64,000 nt of DNA from Hyalella azteca (Eukaryota; Arthropoda; Malacostraca; Amphipoda; Hyalellidae): positions 124,001 through 188,000 of the forward strand of contig NW_025946074.1 in the NCBI RefSeq assembly GCF_000764305.2, given 5' to 3'. This document shows, in pieces, positions 52,304-62,800 of this stretch. Each line of letters opens with the position of its first letter. Within the stretch, counting starts at the first letter, position 1. The position numbers and the translations under genes were made by a program. Under the pieces are notes generated by a model, which worked only from the letters and a program-made list of their open reading frames with translations, did no database searches and was not told the DNA's origin.

Positions 52304-52756
52304 TTGTCACTTTCCATTGCCATTGATGTTGGTAGTGACGCCATCATTTTCGTCACTTTACATTGCTATTGATGTTTGGTAGTGACGCTATCCTTTTCGT
52401 CACTTTCCATTGCTATTGATGTTTGGTAGTGACGCTATCATCATCGTCACTTTCCATTGCCATTGATGTTTGGTAGTGACGCTATCATCATCGTCACTTT
52501 CCATTGCTATTGGTGTTTGGTAGTGACGCTATCATCATCGTCAATCTCCATTGCCATTGATGTTGGTAGTGACGCTATCCTTTTCGTCACTTTCCATTGC
52601 CATTGATGTTGGTAGTGACGCTATCATTTTCGTCACTTTCCAATGTCATTGATGTTTGGTTGTGACGCCATCATCATCGACAATTTCCATTGCTATTGGT
52701 GTCTGGTAGTGGCGCAATCATCATCGTCACTTTCCATTGCTATTGGTGTCTGGTAG
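52304..52756. repeat. 47-bp minisatellite ending at an exon-like island
   Basis: About nine to ten imperfect copies of a roughly 47-base unit (core CATTGCTATTGATGTTTGG, then TAGTGACGC). Each unit contains TTTGGTAG, and the last copy runs into TCTGGTAG|GGACCATGTC where the GC-rich open island starts. If that island is an exon, this would be another acceptor-side array. Confidence 0.9.
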
Positions 52757-52942
52757 GGACCATGTCGTGGGAATGGATCCCTCGGAGGGACCGCCACCGT
52801 CCCACTTCCAAGAAAGGGTCCCGAATATTGGCCAGACGCGCCCGCCGCTGCCGCAGAAAGTCATCCCGCGGTCACTTTCAACGGACACAAAACTCGCTAC
52901 AGAAGAAGAAAGAGAACAAAAGACAGATCACAAGTTATATTA
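52757..52942 (+). CDS. Orphan exon-like open island, unrecognised
   Basis: A GC-rich, open stretch in AT-rich surroundings, preceded by TCTGGTAG. Read in the frame DHVVGMDPSEGPPPSHF it gives a Pro-rich, then charged tail (LATEEEREQKTDHKLY) and a TAA. A second frame from ATG (MSWEWIPRRDRHRPTSKK) is also open and very basic. I recognise no family, and no partner exon is visible. It could be a terminal exon of an unknown gene or a repeat relic. Confidence 0.25.
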
Positions 52943-53622
52943 ACAAAAATGAAAATAATTGAACATTGTTGAATTTTATCATTGGAGAAAATTAAAAAAA
53001 GAACTTTAAGAAGCTAGATACTATTTCATAAAATATGAATTTCTGGGTTTTATATTTACATTTTTGTGTCGAATACTGCGTAATCTTTAAAAAGTTATGG
53101 AATGTTATAAACTTCCCTTGAGTTCAAATCGATGCAATGCGATCGTAATAAATATAATTTAATTAATTTTAATTTAATAAAGTAGTCTTAAGATAACTAA
53201 ATCACGTACAGTTTAATTAAAAAATATTGATATATAAAAATTACAACTAAATAGATTTCTTTAATCATATTGAAGTATTCATTTCAAATGATATTAAGTG
53301 TAGACATAAATTATAGTTTAACATATTACACTTTAATGAATTTTTTATCAAATGTTTCTTCTTTGATGATTCTATTCCAAATTACAGTTTTATCAGCGAG
53401 TATTCTGAATGATTTTCTTCCTCCAATAAAAGGCAGTTTAGGACCCATTTGAAAATCTGCAGGCCATGAAATGTAACTTTTATTACTCTCAACTATTGCA
53501 CAAAATAAAAGTGATCAAAAAAGGTCACTTTCATGTGAATTTCGTCATGGAAATTATCGTAAATTCATGTGTGGGCGAGAACTCAATAAATTCAATTTTT
53601 TGTCCTTATTCAAACGACTATA

Positions 53623-53835
53623 CACTGTTAGAAAAATTACCGTTAACGGTATTATACCGGCGTTTCAGTGGCCGGTCGGCACGTGAAAAAAACACCGTTT
53701 CGCCGTTTTTATTCTAATTTAACACTAGAAATCCGTAAAACATCTGATAAAAACGGCGAAACAGTTTATTTTCACGGGGCGACCGGCCACTAGAACGCCA
53801 GTGGGACCGTTTTTTCACCGTTTTTTCTAACAGTG
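53623..53835. mobile_element. Foldback MITE, TA target site
   Basis: 213 bases with ends CACTGTTAGAAAAATTACCG and CGGTTTTTTCTAACAGTG, flanked by TA on both sides. The two halves are inverted copies of each other over about 90 bases, including the GTGGCCGGTCG core and TTTCGCCGTTTTTAT, so the element folds into one long hairpin. There is no coding capacity. The TA duplication points to a Tc1/mariner-type mobiliser. Confidence 0.93.
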
Positions 53836-53839
53836 TATA

Positions 53840-55780
53840 ATCTATTTAAATTGTATGTTTTAGCCAAACCTGGCACCATAGGTATTGCTTTTTTTCAACA
53901 CACACAACCAAAAAGTTATTACTCATTATGATTGAAAATATTTCCCCATTATTTAAGATAAATTAAATATTTCTGTGAATTAACGAGGTCTGGAAAATAC
54001 TTTGATGTACTTCGATCGGCGCTATATGAATCGATGAGATCAGCACTTAATTATTTCAATCGCTAGATAGCTGCGCTTCAGCTCTCCACCATTATCTTCT
54101 AGCCACGATGGTGATCGTGTACAGTAACATATCAGCTTATCTCCCATACAGCAATAAATGTGACCCATATTTCCTTCATAATATTGATTTTATCCTAAAT
54201 TCCAATCAAGATTTACGTGTAGTGCGCGTGGTGAGATGGCGACCGTGCAGATGCGCTAAGGGATCCAGCTTTCAGGCATGACCTCGGCTATTCGAGATAA
54301 TCTTTGCATACATTGCCGTCGTATTTTTCTGCGGCTCTCTGCGGCTTATTAAAATACGGCCTAAAATACGAGGTATCTCTTTGAGAGGTCACTGGGTACG
54401 TCCACTAGCGGCTGAGGCGCATGAAACGAACATCTCATGATGCGCTTATGTGGTATGGCATCCGAAAATATGTATAGGGATTTAATTAAAATTGAAATTG
54501 ACTGCTTCAAATTAATCGGCTTCAAATAATTAATTATTTTATGACAGGAAGTCCAACTCTCCTTCATTCTACCGCAGTTTACATTAAGCCAGCAGCATCA
54601 TGCTGCTCGTGTGCCGACATACCTAATTGCGTTTTGCTGCTCAAATTTCAAGCTCTTGATATCTTTTTCAAAGCTAGCAGTATTTTGGATTGAAAAGATA
54701 GAAATTATTATTCGAAATATCATGCTCTTGATATATTATTCAAAACTTACATTTTCTCGGATTAAAAATACAAATTATTATGCGAAATTTCGAATCAAAA
54801 CAGTAACTATATTGCATGCGATAAGGTTTCTTCACTGGCGTCAAAGCTATTTTAAAAAGCGTTATATAAAAGCCGAGACCTTCAAACTTTATTTGAAGTT
54901 TCACAACTCAATAACCGCTAACCAAGCCAGCTTAGATCTTATTATGAAGGTTAAAGGTATAGGGAATGCCTATCATCAACATATGTTGTACCGCATCCCT
55001 TCTTAGGCTTCCACTGCCCACACGCCTCCGGATCCCTAAATTTGAGGTCCTTATACTGGCCACATTTTTAACGCCAATGTTTGTCAAACATTCCACAAAG
55101 TTGACTGTGCCCTTCAAGTCAAGAATTCCTGGGGCTGGAGTTGGATGTTCCTTGTTTGGCTTTGTAGGAGGACATTTCACTCACATATAATGCTTGCTTG
55201 ATGGTTAAAAATAATAATGTTTGCGAGATAATGTCAACCAATCTATTGCTATAATAATAAGAAAAATTTTCGAATTCGTTTATATATCTTATATTTCTTG
55301 CTTCTGTGAATACAAACACGTTTAATATTAAGTGAACAATACTTCGTTGCGAAAGATTTTAAATGGAATCCAGGCTACTTAATTATATAATGTAGTACAA
55401 ATGAAGGAAAATGTTGAAGTGGCCGTTTCTTTGCAATTAATTCTAGCATAGATCTCGCTTTTTGGATGACTGATCATACCCACCTGCAGAAACATGAAGC
55501 TAAGTCTCAGCTGGTATTATTTTCTCTGTCTAAATACATCTGCAAGTCATGATTTTAAAAATAATTTCTGGAAGCGAAAAACGAAAACAAAAAAATTCCT
55601 AGCGGAACGAAGCTTTGTCTTCAGTCTCGTCAGGCGTAGTTAATTTTTACAATAAAAATTGCATTTTAAAAATTTCACGAATCATTTCAAGCACAATTAT
55701 TTGTGTTTTTTGGTCCTGTCTTTCTCGCTGCGTTCTCTAAAAAAATTTGGTGATCTTCGCACAAAGATAGATGATGGATG
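53840..55780. other. Intergenic, no supported gene
   Basis: I see no recognisable gene. The reverse frame at 54932-55180 (MKCPPTKPNKEHPTPAPG...) and the plus frame at 54611-55006 have weakly coding-like composition but no domain, no splice partners and no homology that I can name. Confidence 0.45.
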
Positions 55781-55789
55781 TATACAAAC

Positions 55790-55940
55790 TCTCTGATGCT
55801 GCAGCAACACACGCTGATGCTGCAGCAACACACGCTGATGCTGCAGCAACACACGCTGATGCTGCAGCAACACACGCTGATGCTGCAGCAACACACGCAG
55901 ATGCTGCAGCAACACACGCTGATGCTGCAGCAACACGCTG
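55790..55940. repeat. 21-bp minisatellite (CTGATGCTGCAGCAACACAC)
   Basis: Seven near-perfect 21-base copies, open in most frames. In one plus frame they read ADAATH repeats within an 80-codon frame (MMDVYKLSD...VKLPLN). Each unit contains GCTGCAG and repeats the CAGCAACAC word seen in the TBK1 32-bp array. I regard it as non-coding satellite. Confidence 0.88.
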
Positions 55941-56127
55941 CGAAGCGTCTAATTGCAGTGGTTGCAACAAAACCTCTACGGTTGCAAAATTTGTTAAATT
56001 ACCTCTAAATTAATTTCGTTTCTTCTTGAAAGCTCTGAAGAATTATCATCATGTCCATGTTGTTGTGAACGCACAAATCAGACGAACGAGAACTAAAAAA
56101 ATGTATAAACGATAGACATATTCATGA

Positions 56128-56228
56128 ATTATTCAAATTCGTAGTCAAGCTCTGTAGTCAATATGAACTTCAAATTCGTAGTCAAGCTCTGTAGTCAATA
56201 TGAACTTCAAATTCGTAGTCAAGCTATT
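56128..56228. repeat. 36-bp direct repeat, three copies
   Basis: Three nearly identical copies of TCAAATTCGTAGTCAAGCTC plus CTGTAGTCAATATGAACT, the last truncated. Confidence 0.92.
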
Positions 56229-56424
56229 CTAGAGGGAAGTAAACGACTTGAATTCAACATGCTAGGGATATTTTTATGTAAAGTCCATGCAGCCCTGCAA
56301 AGTTTTATTAACGTAAACACAAACGAATAATACAAAGTGTGAATAACTGTTCCACATCCCTGAGGCTGTTTGTGTTAAAAGCAAGACCTGGGTCATCGTC
56401 TTGCCTTATGATTTATTATCGTAC

Positions 56425-56930
56425 GCAAAAATAAGAGCTGAGGCCACACTTAACCTGATAAAAAAATTAACGCAGGCACTATTTTCCTACGCAGACTTGG
56501 GTGCTGAGAGGACATTTCCACAGCAAAAATGAGAGATGAGTGCATATTTTCCAAGGCAACTGCAAAACACGCTGATTGCGTAATTTCATGCGCAAAAACG
56601 AAAGCTACGTGCATATTTTTCAAGAAAAACGTTTGCTGGAAGCTTATTTTTCTGATCAAAATGCGGAAACCAAATGAATAATTTCATAAGAAACAAAAGA
56701 AACTGGATACATATTTTGCGTATATATTTTCACTCGCAAAACGAGTGCTGGAAGTCTATTTTTCTTATAAGCAGGTAAGAACTGAATGCATTCAAAACGA
56801 GTTCTGATATCGTATTTTTCTGATAAACAAGTAAGAACTGAATGCATTCAAAACGAGTACTGATATCGCATTTTTCTTATGAAAAAGTGAGAACTGAATG
56901 CACAATATCCCTTGCAAAAATAAGAGCTGA
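56425..56930. repeat. Diverged tandem repeats of GCAAAAATAAGAGCTGAG
   Basis: Eight or so strongly diverged units of about 60 bases share GCAAAAAT/CAAGTAAGAACTGAATGCA-like cores. They are older than the other arrays in the window. The rest of the stretch to 59650 contains no supported gene. Confidence 0.75.
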
Positions 56931-56934
56931 GGCA

Positions 56935-59650
56935 GTAGTTGTGACAGTCATGATGGCAGCGGCCGACGAACTCTAGCGAGCCTGCGTCATCGCCGCGCTT
57001 AGCAGACGCGCTGGCCACATAACGTTCCGAAAACAGGGGAAACTTTTTTTCTTCTGGTAAAATTGTAGATCTCTGGAAGGAAATTATCATGAAACCTCGT
57101 TTTAATTGGAATGAAGTAAGCAAAAAATTTTGATTTTATCTTGAGTGAAGTTGGGAAGAAAACTTAGATTTTCCTGATTTAAATTAGTAAAGAAAGTGAG
57201 TCTATCTTTATAGTGAAATTAGCAAACAATCAAATGCATGTAGAAACCAAAGATTTTGAGACGGCGAACAAGAAATGACAAAGAAGGCTGAGGATTAAAT
57301 GTGCGTGATTAAAATTTTATGAAGATGATTCAGTTTTGGTTCCAAAATGAACTATTTACTATATTGAAACAAAAGAGGAAGACTAAGAGGGACATTGGAT
57401 AAGGATTTTATTTTTTTATTCTATTGAAGCTTATTAAGTTAAAAAGTATCTCATAACTTGCTAACAGTAGTTATACATAAGAATAAAGTAACGGAATAGC
57501 CTAGGCATTATAGGTTATACACGACACAATATTCGAGGATGCGTGTACATTGTAAAATTTCAACATCTATAGAAGTGAAGACTCTTCTTATCATTTTCCA
57601 GTGCAGAAGTGAAAACAAAGAAGTAAATGAACAAATACTACCATTGAACTGATATAAAACTGATATTTAAACTGATATTTAAACCCCTGATAGAACCGCT
57701 ACTCTACTGCCTGCTCGCTATAACTATTAGAAAACACCACGTAAGATCACCAACACATAAGGACATCATTTTATCGTCCTCCTGTTAACTGTGATGTCTT
57801 TATTATAGCATCGTGGCTGTTAAGTACTGTTATTATGAGCCCGTCAATAAGTTTATTATAAGCTGATCTATAAGTTGCCAGGGTAGTTCACGTTAGCTGT
57901 CAACACAGGCTACTCCCTCAGCCTATACTCAGCCTAGGCCGACGTAGCTTCTGCCATATCAAGCGCCTTGATATTTAAAATAAATAATTAACAGCTTTTC
58001 ATTAAGTGAACGCCTGCTCCATGCTAATTTTTGACGCCCGAATGAATAATATGTGGTGCAAATAAATTCAATATTATATGTTAATACACGTAGTGATGTT
58101 AAAGTTCCTCAGCATTAAATATTATTTGAGAAAAGAGCGGACAAAAAGGGTTAAAATTAATTTTATTTGGTGAAAAAAAATTCATACGTGACACGATGTC
58201 ACAACATGCAAAGCTCTACATTACAAAATAGATAAAATGATACAAAATCGATGCAATTTTATGCACATTTACTAGTAGGTTCTCCAGTAGGACTTCAAAT
58301 TATAAATCTTGCTGCGATTCTCGATAGCCTACAAATGTTACAACATTAATGAATGTTATTAATGTTTACCAACATTTAATTACGTTTGTAGGTACGTAAA
58401 CTAAGGCCAAAAGTTACGTTCTTATCTTATAATACTTATATGGTAATGAATTAAATATTTATAAACCCCCATCTTGATAAAATACTACATTGCTTCAGCT
58501 ATTCCCACAGCCCAGAACATGGCAGCCATATAAGGTGAAGTTCGTCTCCTAACCCGGCTCGGAAATGTCACATTTGGCCCGGCATCCGCAGCGGGCAACC
58601 TCGGAAAGGCTGAGCACGTCTTTTTTATTCCATACGCAGTCATGGGGCAGACGCTCAGCACCATGCTCAGCACGACCAGTCAGTCGCCCGGCAGCCTTGT
58701 TAGCGTGCGGGTGTGCACGGCTCTGATCCACGCCTTCACGCCCTGATCAAGATTCAGGTATTTCAACTTCCGATTTTTTTTCCAGATGGGACTAGTTTGG
58801 CATTTTCTTCTGGTCACTATAGAGTATACATTAAAATTAAATTTTCAGTGACATTTGCATCCGAAAGATTTTTTAATAAGTTTATGAAATATTATCTATC
58901 TTGCTTAAAAATTGCCGAGTTCAGGGCGAATTTCCATGTGAGCCTCATTTGGCTGAGTTTGCATAGAAAATTTCTCATTTAAAATCCAAAGTTTGAAATA
59001 TTTTTATTTATTATCCGTAAATAACGTCTTCAAATCTAAAAAAAAGTACTAAATCAGCGTCTTCAGCACTAAATCAGTAAATTAATTAGCGAATTCGGGG
59101 ATTCCGTTTATTTTGCACGGACAGTTTAGGTTGAGATTTGTTTACTAAACGAGTGAAAATAAAATAATATTCAAGCTTAAAAAACCCTGGGCATTTTAGT
59201 TGGTTTACAATGAATCATAAGTTTTTATAATGGCAAGAGCCTGCGAGTCCACTTCTTTATGCATTTTTGATGACCATTTAAAAATCTTGGAAGCAAAATT
59301 TTAAATAATTTTGAATTTTTTTACCGTTTGATGGTCCAACATACGGTATATATTTCAAAAAAGCTAGGAACAATGTCATTTTTTTAACTTGTCTCCCGGT
59401 GTTTCTTAAATCCAAAATTGTAAGTAAAATAATAAAATTGATAATAATTAGGATAATTCAATGATAGGTCATAGTTTATCAGCAAAATGCAGAGGCCAAT
59501 TATAGCCGATTGCAGACCAGACCACTTCTAGCTCGTTCTCACGTTAGGTGCCGTCGTATTTTGCAATGCGCCTTTTACCTGTTCAATATAACATTCAGAA
59601 TAACATTACCAGCAGAACTTTAACAAAGCTGTAAAAGCTAAACGTTGAGC
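56935..59650. other. Intergenic, no supported gene
   Basis: AT-rich. A GC-richer patch at 58500-58740 has overlapping open frames on both strands but no recognisable domain or splice context. Confidence 0.45.
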
Positions 59651-59654
59651 TCCT

Positions 59655-59765
59655 AAGTTATGTGATTTATATACCAGCGATTTATGTACCGGTGACCTAA
59701 TACCGGCGATTTATATACCATTTAAACCGGTGATTTATATACCGGTGACCTAATACCGGCATTTC
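59655..59765 (+). promoter_or_regulatory. TATATACCGG repeats before the cuticle gene
   Basis: Three imperfect copies of GATTTATATACCGGTGACC-like text, each with a TATATA, end about 55 bases before the start codon of the cuticle gene. One TATATA could act as TATA box, but which one cannot be told from sequence. Confidence 0.35.
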
Positions 59766-59819
59766 CTTCTACGTACGTCAGGTGCCGAAGAAGCTCTGCT
59801 CCGCCTAGCGTCTGTCAAC

Positions 59820-59828
59820 ATGACCGCG
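59820..59828 (+). CDS. Cuticle gene exon 1 (three codons)
   Basis: ATGACCGCG|GTGAGT with the good arthropod start context GTCAACATG. The intron after codon 3, inside the signal peptide, is a common arrangement in arthropod cuticle protein genes (family knowledge). Phase 0. Confidence 0.8.
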
Positions 59829-62800
59829 GTGAGTCATACGTGTAAAGGTTATGCTCCTTCATAACATGCAGCTGCAATATTGCTTTTTGTAGGACATATT
59901 CCCGACATATTCTGATTAACGTGTGGGGGCAATGGTACGCAATATAACATCACATATTAAGTTTGTGTCGGGAGCATAGCAGCGCGACAGCTTGCAAGAT
60001 TATTACTCAAAATTGACCATTAACTTCAAATTTGGGAGTAACTGCCATGCCTATGTCTCTAAAAATGTGTTTACATTTTCCCGGAAGGGGAGAAGCTTCC
60101 CGCTATGTGCTAATTCATCATACGAAGGCCAATTTACCCCAAGAGAGTAGTTTATCTCAAGGAGGTAGTTTACCCTCAGAGAGTAGTTTACCCCAGAGGT
60201 TAGTTTACCCTCCAGGAGGTAGCTTACCCCCAGAGGGTAGTTTACTCCAAGAGGTTAGCTTACCCTCCAGAGGGTAGTTTACCCCATAGGTTGATTTACC
60301 CCAGAGGTTGGTTTACTCAAGTTGTACCACCACAGGTTTTTAGAATTCTGGGTGTTTTTACCTAGTATAATTCGAGGCTTTCTTTATAAAAGGGGAATTA
60401 AAGGACACCAGTTTGACATCACTACTTGCACCGCGTTGAGGTTTCCGGCACATCGTCTCTTGGTTGTAATTCCCATCTGTTTTTAAACTGTAATAAGTCA
60501 TTTTCACTACATATTCAATACATTTCCAGCCAATAAACGCCAAGTATGTGGTTAAAAAAGTGTTTTAGATGGTGTGCTTGATTATTTACTGACATTGTTT
60601 ATTATTTAATTTATTTGAAAGAATTGATCAAAAACTGGCTTAGTATGAAATAGGTGTTGGTGATGCAACTGATAAGCACCAACGGGTTTTCATGATAGTA
60701 ATTAAGATTTTAGGCATATTCAATATTGTAAATATTCAATTCAATATTGTAAATATTTTAAATTCTTTTCAATAATTCGAAAAATCCATGTCTTCATGCC
60801 CCAATCCAAGTCAACTTGAGCATCAAATCGAGTATAGATTTGAAAGCAACTAAAAATTAAAACAGAATGCAATAAAAAGTTGTTTATTTGCCCCTAATTT
60901 TTACCAAATGAACATGGATACACTTTAATATCATTTAAATTTAATTACAGGAAGCAAATTTTCTCATCTTCGTCCTTCTGGCGACGTGCTGCAACGGCGG
61001 TCACTCGTCAGCGCTGCCCCTAAGCCTTCGTCGCGACTCAGCCCAAGATTCAACAGCGCAAAATTCAACACCGCAAGATTCGACAGCGCCGTCCGTTCTC
61101 GACGAAGTTCAACAAACTATAGCCATCTCATCATCATCAGACGCAGATCCTCTGATCTCGTCTGCTAGTGCAACCCCAGGAATATTTGCCCAAAACAACT
61201 TTTTAGATTACAATAAAAAGAGTGATAGCAACGTAGAGCTACCGGAAAATCTATCTCTAATTTCAACAACACAATCAAGGATAACAAATGGTGGATCAAA
61301 TTCATCAACGCATCATGATTCAGCCGAAGAGAATAATTCTGAACGTGAAAATATATATCCTGTTAACGAAGATTTGCTACATCTTGACAAAGGCGCTGCT
61401 GTTATCGCCAATCCACCTGTTCTTGTCAACGAGGAAAAGATAACCGAAAGAGAGGAATTCTCAGAGAAACCAAAATTGGCTGGCAATTTTACCGTAAACC
61501 AGATTTCCACCAGTAGCCGTATTGCGCCAGATGAACAGATTTCGTTTCTAGGAGGATTTTTCTCCCCGGAAAATGAGACCACGACGGAAGGAGGCAAAGC
61601 AATAAATTCGAAAATATATTCAAACATAGACAATTACGAATCAAGGCGGGCGCTGAGGCCTCTGGCTAGAAGAAGAGGAAATGCAAGAACTGTGGCGACC
61701 TCGAAGTCTTCCATGAATAAATCCATGATGGTGGTAAGAAGAATATGAAGGATTGAAGTTGGAATTTTAGTATACATGATCTTTATAACGTCATATTAAA
61801 ATCTTGGTGATAAGAAGATTATTGAGGAAAAATTTCTTCCTAACTTTACTTCACGAAGGGAATAAATTTTCAAATCATTAACAGTTTTTATTTTAATAAA
61901 GTTCTTAATTTTAACACTTTTTCATCTCCAAAAACAGTTTTTATTTTCAAATCTTTTACTTCTCAAATTTACATATAAGTTAACTAGGAATTTCCTCTCG
62001 TTCAAATCCAAACAAAAAACAACTGACCTGCTTATTTAAAGTTAAGCTCCATATACATCCATTCATTCACTCACACATACATAATTTATTGCGTGCCAGA
62101 TGCCCTATCAGTTCGGGTTCAGCGTAGAGGACCCCAGCGAAGGAGTGTACCACCACAGGACGGAGGAACAGCCTAACTCAGGTCCTCTAGTAGGATCCTA
62201 CTCCTACCTACGCTCCGACGGCGTCTACATGACAGTCAGGTGAGTATCTATTTTATTTTTTATTTCTATTGTATTTTTAGCGCATTTTCTCATTTATGGA
62301 AAAAATGCACTATTGTGCTCGCCATGTCCGTCCGTCCGTCCGTCTGTCCGTCAGTGACTTCACGTTTTCGTCGACGAGAAAATGTGCTCTCAGTCACTCA
62401 CTGCAGTGAGTACTGAGTTATATTTTTTTATTGTTTTTTTTTATCTATCGGCTGTCATACCTATTATTTTTTCTGTTTACAATTTTCAATATATAAAGCT
62501 GATGATACTAACAAGTACATTAATGGAGAAAAGTTTAAAAAATGTGGATTGACTTCTGTTGCAACTTGAAGACAATTTGACGACATTTCCGGTTCCTTAT
62601 CGATATTTTAATTCATTTGTAAACTAATCACTCATTGCGACGGGTGCGGACTAATTAACGTGTTTTTAAAATTGGATTTGTCTTCTCTAACATCTGTTGT
62701 GGTGGTCTTCATTTCCTAACTATTATATAGAAATTAATTTCGTATAACTTATATATAACTCTATAGAGTCTAGATTATTATTTAAATTCCGAGTTTTTCT

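Noticed and set aside
54932..55180. 82-codon minus-strand open frame
   Set aside because: Weak coding look but no domain, no splice partners and no conservation I can name.
55687..56013. ADAATH / LMLQQHT / CCSISV repeat proteins
   Set aside because: All frames of a 21-base repeat are open at once, so openness carries no coding evidence. No start context or splice partners.
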